NCBI GenBank assembly: GCA_045118975.1
Contig: JBGVCT010000008.1
Location: 1 to 64,000, forward strand
Origin: RGIG6178 sp045118975
GTDB lineage: Bacteria > Bacillota_I > Bacilli_A > RFN20 > DUOF01
Direction: 5' to 3'
Length of the DNA: 64,000 bases
Both the position numbers and the translations under genes were made by a program. The notes below the pieces were generated by a model. It did not search any database. It was not told where the DNA came from and saw only the letters and a program-made list of their open reading frames with translations. Position 1 is the stretch's first letter. The number at the start of each line of letters is the position of its first letter. Shown here one piece after another: positions 1-6,789 of this stretch.

Positions 1-132
1 TATAATTACAATTCCTAAAACCATTAATGGAATATAAATGTAATCAGGTATCTTATAAAAGAATCTGTCTATTAACGACAATACAACATATAATAAAATT
101 CCTAGACTTCCTATAAAACTTCTTTCTTTCAT
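1..132 (-). CDS. Partial small membrane protein, C-terminus beyond the window
   Basis: An open frame starts at an ATG at 132 and runs off the left edge without a stop, giving 44 residues beginning MKERSFIGSLGILLYVVLSL. A G-rich stretch (GGGGGCAG) precedes the start on the minus strand and may serve as the ribosome binding site. Two hydrophobic segments (about residues 8-20 and 33-44) separated by a short charged turn suggest an integral membrane protein. I do not recognise a family. Because the rest lies outside the window, its length and function cannot be judged. Confidence 0.5.
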   Translation of the reverse strand, partial: MKERSFIGSLGILLYVVLSLIDRFFYKIPDYIYIPLMVLGIVII

Positions 133-744
133 TTTACTGCCCCCATCCTAAAAATTCTTATTTATCCGTCTAAAGTCTAACACTAATCCCAATCTCAAAC
201 AATAAAAGGAATACCAAAATTAGCACCCTTACCCCTAGTAATCGTTAAATTTTAAGAGTAATCGTTATTTTTTAGCACCCTAACCAAAAAGGTGCAGGGG
301 TCATCGTTAACACAATAGTCATTTTTTTATAATTTTGTTATTATTTTTTCATATTTTTATCGAATTTTTATTAAAAAAGCCTTATTTTACCCGTATTTTA
401 GATAATTTAAGGCATATTTTGATGGTCTCAAACCATTAATTCTCACATGGTTCTAAAGACACTTTTTGATACAATGCCCTTTTTTGCTTAAAAATTTTTA
501 GCACCCCTAGTTAATTTTTAGGGATTTTTTTATTTTGTAATCGTTATTAGAGTAGCACCCTTGAAAAATCTATTAACACCCCTTCAAAAGTAATCGTTAA
601 GTTAGTAGCACCCCTATAAAATTAATTAGCACCCTTGAAGAGCTTGAGCATAAAATCAATTTTCTCTATAAGACCAAAGGAATAATATTCGATTTTTCTA
701 GCTTAATCATTAAGATAATTAGATAAAAATGTATTGATTTTTAT
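133..744. other. Non-coding AT-rich gap with short dispersed repeats
   Basis: No convincing gene is visible here on either strand. The stretch is AT-rich and carries two short words again and again, described in the repeat entry, plus a few weak stem-loops such as GCACC at 276-280 facing GGTGC at 291-295. The gap separates the partial membrane protein gene from the end of the DUF4238 gene. Confidence 0.6.
221..634. repeat. Dispersed repeats TAATCGTTA and TAGCACCC
   Basis: TAGCACCC occurs at 221-228, 273-280, 499-506, 553-560, 606-613 and 627-634. TAATCGTTA occurs at 239-247, 259-267, 538-546 and 591-599, with a variant TCATCGTTAA at 301-310. Three times the two words combine in the same order with 5 or 6 bases between them: 259-280, 538-560 and 591-613, giving a composite unit of 22-23 bases. 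The spacing between units is irregular, so this is not a CRISPR array. The TTTTTAGC portion also resembles the ends of the neighbouring insertion sequence (2623-2630 and 3885-3893), so the units could be relics of its ends. Binding sites or a replication region are alternatives. Confidence 0.7.
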
Positions 745-746
745 CT
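721..746 (-). terminator. Stem-loop at the end of the DUF4238 gene
   Basis: A perfect 10-bp stem (AGATAAAAAT at 721-730 pairs with ATTTTTATCT at 737-746) with a 6-base loop overlaps the stop codon of the minus-strand gene. There is no clear U-run after it, so termination is plausible but not certain. Confidence 0.4.
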
Positions 747-1785
747 AGCTACATTCAATACAGTTTTCATTAGATTTTCTTAATTTAGGATTCCGATCAC
801 ATATTCTATCAACCAATTCTACAGTTTTTTTATCTATACAATATATATATTTAGTTGCATTTGAAATAACAATTGAATTAAAAAGCAAAATTTTTTCAGC
901 ATCATATATTTGAACTATTTTTCTATCTCTAATTGCAGACACACTATCTTCAATTATTGCTATCATCAATTTATCAGATATAGGATAAAGAATTACCATG
1001 CCTGGTGACGACAATCCTGTTCCCATCCACGGAAAAGGCGGTTTTTTAGTTGGATATAAAGATATCGGGTTGTCCGAAGTAACAAAAGCAATAGATGTCA
1101 TATTTTCTATAAGAACCCATTTGTGAAAAAATAGAATCGGAGCATATTCTTTCATTGCATTATCACTAGACAATGATAATATATGTCTTAACTTTGCTTG
1201 TTCATCATTAAAAGTATCATTAACATCATCTTCTGTTATGTCTATACCGCAAAGAGAAGCTACGACGGGAATTACTTTTTTATTAACATTTACATGGGAC
1301 TGATTTATAAAGTATCTATAATATGGTGTTCTAATGAACTGGTATACTATTAGTTTAGTTAAATTATGTTTATCTTCTTCACTAATAAAATAACAATTAT
1401 TCGCAACCCATTTATTAAATCCATATGTATTATATTTGATTTTATCTAAGTATTGTGCTAAATCATCCTCTACTTCTTTCGAAAAAAATCTTTCTAAAAA
1501 TTGTTCGCAATCATCAATTATATCTTTATCCATTTCTGGAATATGCTTGCCATATTCTTCAATAAATTCCTTATCTATTTTTTCTTTATCTTCAGCAGAA
1601 AGCTCCTGATAATTATTTGAAATGTCTAAATCGTAAAAATATCTTTCTTCAGCAGCATCCGCTATATTGACATAATGATAATCATTTTTAACTTGCTTAT
1701 TATAATAAAACAATTTCTTCCTATCCTTAGAAAAATTTTTTAAATAGCACTGTGGAACATAATGTTCTTTTTTTACCTTTGTCAT
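745..1785 (-). CDS. DUF4238 domain protein
   Basis: The 346-residue product opens with KKEHYVPQCYLKNFSKD, which is the hallmark KxHYVPxxYLrxF start of the DUF4238 family (PF14022). The rest matches the family in length and in its mix of helical and mixed segments, including a DNPISLYP stretch around residue 243 that fits the family's conserved 'SDNPv' motif. The start ATG at 1785 follows an AGGTGAT ribosome binding site. No function is established for the family; members are often found in mobile or accessory DNA, and some have been proposed as antiphage genes, which I recall but cannot check here. The gene stands alone, next to an unrecognised gene and IS elements, which fits accessory DNA. 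Soluble; no signal peptide or membrane segment is seen. Confidence 0.85.
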   Translation of the reverse strand: MTKVKKEHYVPQCYLKNFSKDRKKLFYYNKQVKNDYHYVNIADAAEERYFYDLDISNNYQELSAEDKEKIDKEFIEEYGKHIPEMDKDIIDDCEQFLERFFSKEVEDDLAQYLDKIKYNTYGFNKWVANNCYFISEEDKHNLTKLIVYQFIRTPYYRYFINQSHVNVNKKVIPVVASLCGIDITEDDVNDTFNDEQAKLRHILSLSSDNAMKEYAPILFFHKWVLIENMTSIAFVTSDNPISLYPTKKPPFPWMGTGLSSPGMVILYPISDKLMIAIIEDSVSAIRDRKIVQIYDAEKILLFNSIVISNATKYIYCIDKKTVELVDRICDRNPKLRKSNENCIECS

Positions 1786-1895
1786 TTTTTATCACCTATG
1801 ATAGTTATACCATTTTTTTAATCACTTTTAAACCGCTTCTTTTATCAATCATTTTTCTTTTTTAAACATTATATATTTATACTAGCATTATTAAA

Positions 1896-1917
1896 AAAGA
1901 TGCCTTTCAGCACCTTT
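1896..1917 (-). terminator. Rho-independent terminator
   Basis: On the minus strand AAAGGTGC pairs with GCATCTTT (one G-U pair) around a 6-base loop, followed by a run of T. It lies just after the stop of the unrecognised gene at 1933-2547. Confidence 0.7.
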
Positions 1918-1932
1918 AATTTGTTATACAAT

Positions 1933-2547
1933 TTATCTTTTAGAATTTATTTTTTTCTTGTCTTTTACTATTTGAGCATATGTTTTATTAGGAAACCCAT
2001 TTTCTTTAAGATATTCTATTAATTGAGACATTTGTTCTTTAGATCTTTTCATATTTTCAAGAGCAATACAAACAGTACAATATCTTGGATTTTCTTTTAC
2101 ACTATTGATTTTTAAATGAAGTTCATACCCAGGATGATTTAATAATTCTGTAGATAATGCTTTTGATTTTATATTTTCCACACGTGAATTATCAAGTTTT
2201 TGAATATTATCATAAAATTCTTTGGATAAACATCTCGTATTAGAAGCTCTAACATATTCACTGTTTAAAGATTTCAATAAATCAAATAACTTCTCAAACT
2301 CTTTTAAGCTTTCATTTTCTTTATTTTCTTTTTCTAATTGTAAAGATGTTTGAACTTCAGCAAGAAATGCTTTATCTTCATTTACTTCATCTTCATATTT
2401 TTTAAAATATTTAGTATCATTTTCAATTGCTTTTTCTACAAATTCTTTGTTGACTGTAACACCTTTAAAATCTTCAACTTTAAAATATTGATTATTATCA
2501 ATTCCTAATAAATTTAATACACAATAACAAGTAATTACTCTTCCCAT
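1933..2547 (-). CDS. Hypothetical protein, accessory region
   Basis: The product is 204 residues from the ATG at 2547, chosen because AGGAGAT lies 7 bases upstream; a longer frame back to 2586 has no such site. The protein begins MGRVITCYCVLNLLG and is rich in Lys, Glu and Asn with long predicted helices (about residues 35-120), so it is probably soluble and alpha-helical. A pair of cysteines occurs in the C-terminal part (YCTVCIAL). I do not recognise the family. It has its own terminator, and it sits between a DUF4238 gene and an IS element. An accessory role, such as defence, is only a guess from position. Confidence 0.65.
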   Translation of the reverse strand: MGRVITCYCVLNLLGIDNNQYFKVEDFKGVTVNKEFVEKAIENDTKYFKKYEDEVNEDKAFLAEVQTSLQLEKENKENESLKEFEKLFDLLKSLNSEYVRASNTRCLSKEFYDNIQKLDNSRVENIKSKALSTELLNHPGYELHLKINSVKENPRYCTVCIALENMKRSKEQMSQLIEYLKENGFPNKTYAQIVKDKKKINSKR

Positions 2548-2622
2548 AATAACATCTCCTATCAAATTAAAAATCCTTTTATACATTCATTTTAATCCAA
2601 CATTTTCGTTAATGCAATAATT

Positions 2623-3893
2623 ATTTTTAGCCCACTTGACACTAGGGTTATCATAAATTAGAAGGAGTGGTGCTATGAGATCCCCTACTAAATACAAAAA
2701 CGAAATACTAAAAGAATACAAAAAAGGTGTTGCCCCCAAGGAAATATGCCAAGTATATAATGTTAAAAAAAGTACTTTATATAATTGGTTGAATGAAGAA
2801 AATATACAACTTCAAAAAGAAAATGAACAATTAAAAACAACAAAAGAATATCTTAAATTAGAAAGTATGTATAAAAAGGAATTAAGGAAAAATGAAATTT
2901 TAACTAAAACTCTTTGTCTTTTTGATATACCTTTAAAAGAAAAATTATATGTAGCGCAAAAACTCGTTGAAACATATCATCTAAAAGAAGTCGCCAGAAT
3001 ATTACAACTTCCATATTCTACTTTATATCACCACATACATGATAAAGTACAAATAACGCAGAGAGATATGTATGATGATTTTTTAAAAGAAAAAATCTTA
3101 GAATTTTTTGAAAAAAGTGGTCATAGACTAGGAATTAAAAAAATGCATATAAAATTAAGAACAAATAACATCACTTGTACCCATGAAAGAGTTTCTAGAT
3201 TAATGAAAGAATTAAACTTAAAAAGTATAAGAACCAAAAGAAAAGTAGCAAAGAAAAAGAATGTCACCATATCTCATCCTTCATTTAATAAACTACAACA
3301 AAACTTTATTCAAAGTGCACCAAATTTATTCTGGTGTGGAGATGTAACTCAAGTTAATATCAATGATAATAAATTTTATATTTGTGTAATATTAGATTTA
3401 TTTTCAAGAAAAGTAATCGCCTATAGAATATCATCTAGAAATGATGAAGCATTAACCGTAAATACATTTAAAGCTGCTTATGAAGAAAGAGATAATCCAG
3501 AAGGATTAACCTTCCATAGCGATCAAGGTGTTAACTATACTTCTAATCAATATCGAAACTTATTACATTCATTAAAAGTGGAACAATCTTTTTCTAAAAG
3601 AGGAACTCCATATGATAATGCTGTAATCGAAGGTTTCTTTTCAAATATGAAACAAGATGATTTGAATAGTAGAAATTTTGAATACCTAGATGACCTAAAA
3701 AAAGCAGTCGCAGATTATATCGAATACTATAACAATGATAGACCACATAACACCTTAAATAATAAGACTCCAAATGAATATGAAGAAGAATATTACAATA
3801 ATCTACAGTCTAATTTAGAAGATAAAGAAAAAGGCAAGTATTAGTATAATACTTACCTTTTAAAATTAACGAAATTGGACTTGAGCTAAAAAT
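2623..3893 (+). mobile_element. IS3-family insertion sequence, single-ORF type (approximate ends)
   Basis: A complete transposase gene is flanked by imperfect inverted repeats: ATTTTTAGCCCACTTG at 2623-2638 on the left, and on the right TGAGCTAAAAAT at 3882-3893, whose complement reads ATTTTTAGCTCA. The two ends share ATTTTTAGC followed by a pyrimidine and CA. I cannot place the outermost bases or a target duplication with certainty, so the true ends may extend several bases further out. Confidence 0.7.
2675..3844 (+). CDS. IS3-family transposase, OrfA and OrfB in one frame
   Basis: The 389-residue product joins an N-terminal helix-turn-helix of transposase type (about residues 5-40, with KEICQVYNVKKSTLYNWL) and a coiled-coil stretch to an IS3 OrfB-type region. 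The HTH_21-like part lies around residues 120-190, and the rve integrase core follows from about 215. The catalytic DDE triad can be seen as Asp in WCGDVTQV, Asp in HSDQGVNY and Glu in NAVIEGFFSNMK. Most IS3 elements need a -1 frameshift between OrfA and OrfB; here both parts are continuous without one. The ATG follows an AAGGAG site at 2661-2666. The gene appears intact, so the element could be active. Confidence 0.92.
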   Translation: MRSPTKYKNEILKEYKKGVAPKEICQVYNVKKSTLYNWLNEENIQLQKENEQLKTTKEYLKLESMYKKELRKNEILTKTLCLFDIPLKEKLYVAQKLVETYHLKEVARILQLPYSTLYHHIHDKVQITQRDMYDDFLKEKILEFFEKSGHRLGIKKMHIKLRTNNITCTHERVSRLMKELNLKSIRTKRKVAKKKNVTISHPSFNKLQQNFIQSAPNLFWCGDVTQVNINDNKFYICVILDLFSRKVIAYRISSRNDEALTVNTFKAAYEERDNPEGLTFHSDQGVNYTSNQYRNLLHSLKVEQSFSKRGTPYDNAVIEGFFSNMKQDDLNSRNFEYLDDLKKAVADYIEYYNNDRPHNTLNNKTPNEYEEEYYNNLQSNLEDKEKGKY

Positions 3894-3968
3894 GTGTCCG
3901 TTTTTCGATTACCTCATGAGGTTACCCCAATTATTTGGACTGTGGGTTGTTAACTCCCACCTTTATAA

Positions 3969-4823
3969 TTATTGTAATTGCTCGTAATATCTTTGTCTAT
4001 ATAATGATGGAGAAATAGTTAATCTTGTAACTATTCTTTTTTCATTATAATATTTTATATATTTTTCTATTTCTTTTTTAAGATGACTAAGCGAAGTGAA
4101 TGTATCTTCTTTTCCATAATACATTTCTTCTTTTAATCTTCCAAAGAAATTCTCGGTCGGTGAATTATCTAAACAACTTCCTTTCCTTGACATACTTTGA
4201 ATTATATCACGCTCTATTAAAGTCTTTTGATATACTTTCATTTGATATTGATATCCCTGATCTGAATGCAATATTGCACCTTTTATTTTATTTCCATGAT
4301 ATTTAAATAAATCATTTAACATATCTCTCACTTGTTTGTAATTTGGATTCTCACTTATACAATAACTTAATACTTCTCTTGTATGAAAATCTATTATCGG
4401 TGATAAATAAAGCTTTCCATATTTAGTTATGAATACAGTTACATCAGTTCCTAGTTTCTCATATGGTCTTATTGTCTTAAAGTTTCTTTTTTCTTTTGTT
4501 TTGCCATTTATTTCTTTTTCTTCAAGTAATTTATTCTTGCATATCTTTCCTATCTCACCTTTATATGAATTATATCGCTTGCTTTGTGGCTTTGCTTTTA
4601 GTTTTAATTCATTCATTATTCTTTCTACTCGCTTTTTATTAATATTATAGCCAATATTTCTTAATTCTAATGTGATTCTTGGTACTCCATATTTACAATA
4701 ATTATTATTAAATATCTCTATTATCTTATTTCTGATTTCTTCATCTTTTCTATATTTATAATCTAGACGACTGGATTTATAAAAATATGTGGATTTAGAT
4801 ATTCGTGCTATCTCTAACAACAT
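3969..4823 (-). CDS. IS150-group transposase OrfB (integrase core)
   Basis: The reading frame encodes 284 residues from its first ATG and carries the rve integrase domain. The DDE triad is visible as Asp in YEKLGTDVTVF, Asp in ILHSDQGYQYQ and Glu in PTENFFGRLKEEMYYG. An HTH_21 region (NNYCKYGVPRITLELRNIG) precedes it. The frame remains open upstream of this ATG as far as the A-run at 4910-4916, so the working transposase is most likely an OrfAB fusion made by -1 frameshifting, as known for IS3-family elements. No strong ribosome binding site is seen for a separate OrfB start. The gene looks intact. Confidence 0.92.
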   Translation of the reverse strand: MLLEIARISKSTYFYKSSRLDYKYRKDEEIRNKIIEIFNNNYCKYGVPRITLELRNIGYNINKKRVERIMNELKLKAKPQSKRYNSYKGEIGKICKNKLLEEKEINGKTKEKRNFKTIRPYEKLGTDVTVFITKYGKLYLSPIIDFHTREVLSYCISENPNYKQVRDMLNDLFKYHGNKIKGAILHSDQGYQYQMKVYQKTLIERDIIQSMSRKGSCLDNSPTENFFGRLKEEMYYGKEDTFTSLSHLKKEIEKYIKYYNEKRIVTRLTISPSLYRQRYYEQLQ

Positions 4824-4858
4824 TGAGAGCTTATATTTTTGCCCTAACTCTTTTATAA

Positions 4859-5356
4859 TTAAGACTTGTTCTTCTTTTGTTGCTCTCTCTTTTGAATTAG
4901 GGCGTACGATTTTTTTAGGTATTCATTCTCCGCTTCTAAATATTCGAGTCGCTCTAATAATTTCTTGTTTGCTTCTACTTGCAATCTTTCTTCATGTATC
5001 AAATAATGGGTTCTACTATGAGTGTCCTTTATTGATTCTTCTCCTTCTCTTTGATATTTTCTAACCCAATCTTCTACTATCTTTGGATCTGTTAACATCA
5101 GACTTAATGCTACTTGTCTTCGGCTTTCTTTTCCATTAAGTACTCTATCTATGGCTTTTAGTTTATCTTCTCTACTATAAGATCTACTAGTCCCATGGTC
5201 TTCAAATGCCTTCTCACCATGCATCTTATAAAGTGCACATTGATATTTTATATTAGTGTAATGATAATTATATTTCTTAGCTAATTCATGCAAAGGTATT
5301 CCTTCTTCTGCATACTCTTTGACTATTTTTAATTTCTCCTGTATCGAATATTTCAT
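4859..5356 (-). CDS. IS150-group transposase OrfA (DNA-binding part)
   Basis: The product is 165 residues from the ATG at 5356; the longer frame back to 5476 would run through the IS end into ssrA and is rejected. Two helix-turn-helix units are seen (about residues 5-45 and 55-100). A leucine-zipper-like coiled coil follows near the C-terminus (LERLEYLEAENEYLKK), typical of OrfA. The end overlaps the upstream extension of OrfB in the -1 frame. A GGGGG stretch ahead of the start is the only candidate ribosome binding site. Confidence 0.9.
   Translation of the reverse strand: MKYSIQEKLKIVKEYAEEGIPLHELAKKYNYHYTNIKYQCALYKMHGEKAFEDHGTSRSYSREDKLKAIDRVLNGKESRRQVALSLMLTDPKIVEDWVRKYQREGEESIKDTHSRTHYLIHEERLQVEANKKLLERLEYLEAENEYLKKSYALIQKREQQKKNKS
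4910..4917 (-). other. Probable -1 programmed frameshift site
   Basis: On the minus strand the OrfA frame reads CTA AAA AAA TCG, giving seven A residues in a row. A -1 slip here moves ribosomes into the OrfB frame, which is open from this point (KKIVRPNSKERATKEEQ) into the integrase core. A-runs of this kind are the usual slippery sequences of IS3-family elements. Confidence 0.75.
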
Positions 5357-5422
5357 ATAGTAAAACCCCCATTTCATTGTAACATATTTCAGTCCAAGAA
5401 ATGGGGGTAATTTCATCACACT

Positions 5423-5788
5423 TGGTGGAGATGGCGGGAATCGAACCCGTGTCCAAATAAACTTGCTCATAGACATCTACAGTTTAGTCTTAGATTATTT
5501 ATTCACTATTAAGTAAGGAGTAAGACTCTCCACTTAATAGCTATCCTGTAAATTTTCGTATTTACTATACAGAATTTTAGTAAATCTTATCCTTCATAAT
5601 ATGACACCTTGTTAAAACTAAAGGAAAATCTTAACTCAGTGAGCTACTTCTCGCTATTGAGATAAAAGTCTATTGACTAGTAAGCTAATGCGTAATTATA
5701 GTTGCCATTTATCGGCATTTGATCTTTAAGGGCTATCATCCCACTGCAATCCATGCTCTCCTCTACCTGTCGAAGCCATGTCATCCCC
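5423..5788 (-). ncRNA. ssrA: tmRNA (transfer-messenger RNA)
   Basis: The 5' end on the minus strand reads GGGGATGACATGGCTTCGAC, the classic tmRNA start, and the 3' end reads GGGTTCGATTCCCGCC followed by ATCTCCACCA, giving a tRNA-like T arm and an encoded CCA. The 5' GGGGATG and 3' CATCTCC form the acceptor stem. The gene is 366 bases long. The best tag frame begins at a GGC resume codon preceded by TAAAT and reads G-N-Y-N-Y-A-L-A-Y then TAG, so with the added alanine the tag is AGNYNYALAY. With SmpB (gene at 8498-8962) it frees stalled ribosomes and marks unfinished proteins. An IS element has inserted just beyond its 3' end. Confidence 0.97.
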
Positions 5789-5799
5789 AAATTAGTATT

Positions 5800-5815
5800 C
5801 GTAGCTTTTGCTACG
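5800..5815. promoter_or_regulatory. Short perfect inverted repeat upstream of ssrA
   Basis: CGTAGC at 5800-5805 and GCTACG at 5810-5815 are separated by TTTT. The repeat begins 12 bases upstream of the tmRNA 5' end, in the place where its promoter should lie. It may be an operator or just a chance hairpin; I do not see a clear -35/-10 pair here. Confidence 0.35.
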
Positions 5816-5836
5816 CTAATTAGTATAAATTAAAAG

Positions 5837-5858
5837 ACACCTACTTTTCAATAGGTGT
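5837..5858 (-). terminator. Rho-independent terminator after the first ZIP gene
   Basis: ACACCTA at 5837-5843 pairs with TAGGTGT at 5852-5858, with T-rich sequence on both sides. It lies directly after the stop codon of the minus-strand ZIP transporter gene. Confidence 0.8.
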
Positions 5859-5868
5859 TTTTCTTTAT

Positions 5869-6651
5869 TTATGCAAGTACCACATCTAATATCATCATTA
5901 ATGTAAATCCAATCATTACTCCAATTGTAGCAATATTTGAATGTTTCCCCGTTTGCGACTCAGGAATTAACTCTTCTACTACAACATAAATCATTGCCCC
6001 AGCTGCAAATGAAAGAAAGTAAGGAATAATACTTGTAAGTAGTGCACTAAATAAGATAACTACAAGTGAACCAATAGGTTCTACCACTCCACTTACAACA
6101 CCATATAAGAATGACTTTTTATTGTTCTCTCCCTTGTTTTTCATATCAAAAGAAACAATCGCTCCCTCAGGAATATTTTGTATGGCAATACCAATTGAAA
6201 GTGCTATTGCTCCAGTTAAAGAAATTCCTACATTGCCCATTAAAAATCCAGCAAACACTACTCCAATTGCCATACCTTCAGGAATATTATGCAAGGTAAC
6301 AGCTAAAAACATCATTGTCTTTTTCTTTATATTACTTTTCTTTACGCCTTCAACCTCTTCGCTATGAATATGTAAATGTGGCAAAAAACTATCAAGTCCT
6401 AATAAAAATAGCATCCCTAAGATAAATCCTACCGAAGCAGGAATAATGCTAAATTTACCCATATTTTCACTCATTTCAATACTTGGGATTATAAGAGACC
6501 AAATAGAGGCTGCAATCATTACTCCAGAAGCAAACCCAAGCAAAAGTTTTTCCACTTTACTATTAAGTTTATCTTTAGCAAATAAAACTATGCTGCTTCC
6601 TAAAATTGTTCCTACAAGAGGAATAAGTATACCAATTAATATATTCCACAT
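5869..6651 (-). CDS. ZIP family metal transporter
   Basis: The 260-residue protein is an integral membrane transporter of the ZIP (zinc/iron-regulated) family, expected to bring divalent metals such as zinc, iron or manganese into the cytoplasm. About eight hydrophobic segments are visible. The metal-site signatures of helices 4 and 5 are present as HNIPEGMAIGV and QNIPEGAIVSF. A histidine-containing loop (LPHLHIHSEE) lies between helices 3 and 4, as is common in the family. The ATG at 6651 is preferred because GGAGG lies 7 bases upstream; a TTG two codons earlier is an alternative. A paralogue lies at 21977-22765. The gene is single, with its own terminator. Confidence 0.92.
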   Translation of the reverse strand: MWNILIGILIPLVGTILGSSIVLFAKDKLNSKVEKLLLGFASGVMIAASIWSLIIPSIEMSENMGKFSIIPASVGFILGMLFLLGLDSFLPHLHIHSEEVEGVKKSNIKKKTMMFLAVTLHNIPEGMAIGVVFAGFLMGNVGISLTGAIALSIGIAIQNIPEGAIVSFDMKNKGENNKKSFLYGVVSGVVEPIGSLVVILFSALLTSIIPYFLSFAAGAMIYVVVEELIPESQTGKHSNIATIGVMIGFTLMMILDVVLA

Positions 6652-6736
6652 AACCAAACCTCCAATTTTTTTATTTGTTCCACCAATAATAAATCATCTA
6701 ATAAAATTATTACAAATAATAATTTTTAAAAAAAGA

Positions 6737-6764
6737 TTTTCATTTAAAATATTTATACTATAAT
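6737..6764 (+). promoter_or_regulatory. Probable sigma-A promoter for the radical SAM gene
   Basis: A TTTTCA at 6737-6742 and a perfect TATAAT at 6759-6764 are separated by 16 bases, about 25 bases ahead of the start codon at 6790. Confidence 0.6.
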
Positions 6765-6789
6765 GTTATAGAAATGTGAGGTAATCTTT

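Larger units (their letters stand above)
3917..5415 (-). mobile_element. IS3-family (IS150-group) insertion sequence with 3-bp target duplication
   Basis: The left end reads TGAGGTTACCCCAATTATTT from 3917; the complement of the right end reads TGAAATTACCCCCATTTCTT from 5415, and both continue into TTGGACTG. Both ends start with TG, as is usual for the IS3 family. The bases directly outside are TCA on both sides (3914-3916 and 5416-5418), consistent with a 3-bp target duplication. The element holds orfA and orfB on the minus strand. It is inserted 7 bases beyond the 3' end of ssrA and appears complete, which suggests a fairly recent insertion. Confidence 0.88.

Noticed and set aside
221..634. 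Possible CRISPR array in the left gap
   Set aside because: The repeated words are only 8-9 bases, irregularly spaced and without spacers of constant length.
5357..5476. Longer N-terminus of IS OrfA reaching into ssrA
   Set aside because: It would cross the IS end and the tmRNA 3' end; the ATG at 5356 lies inside the element.
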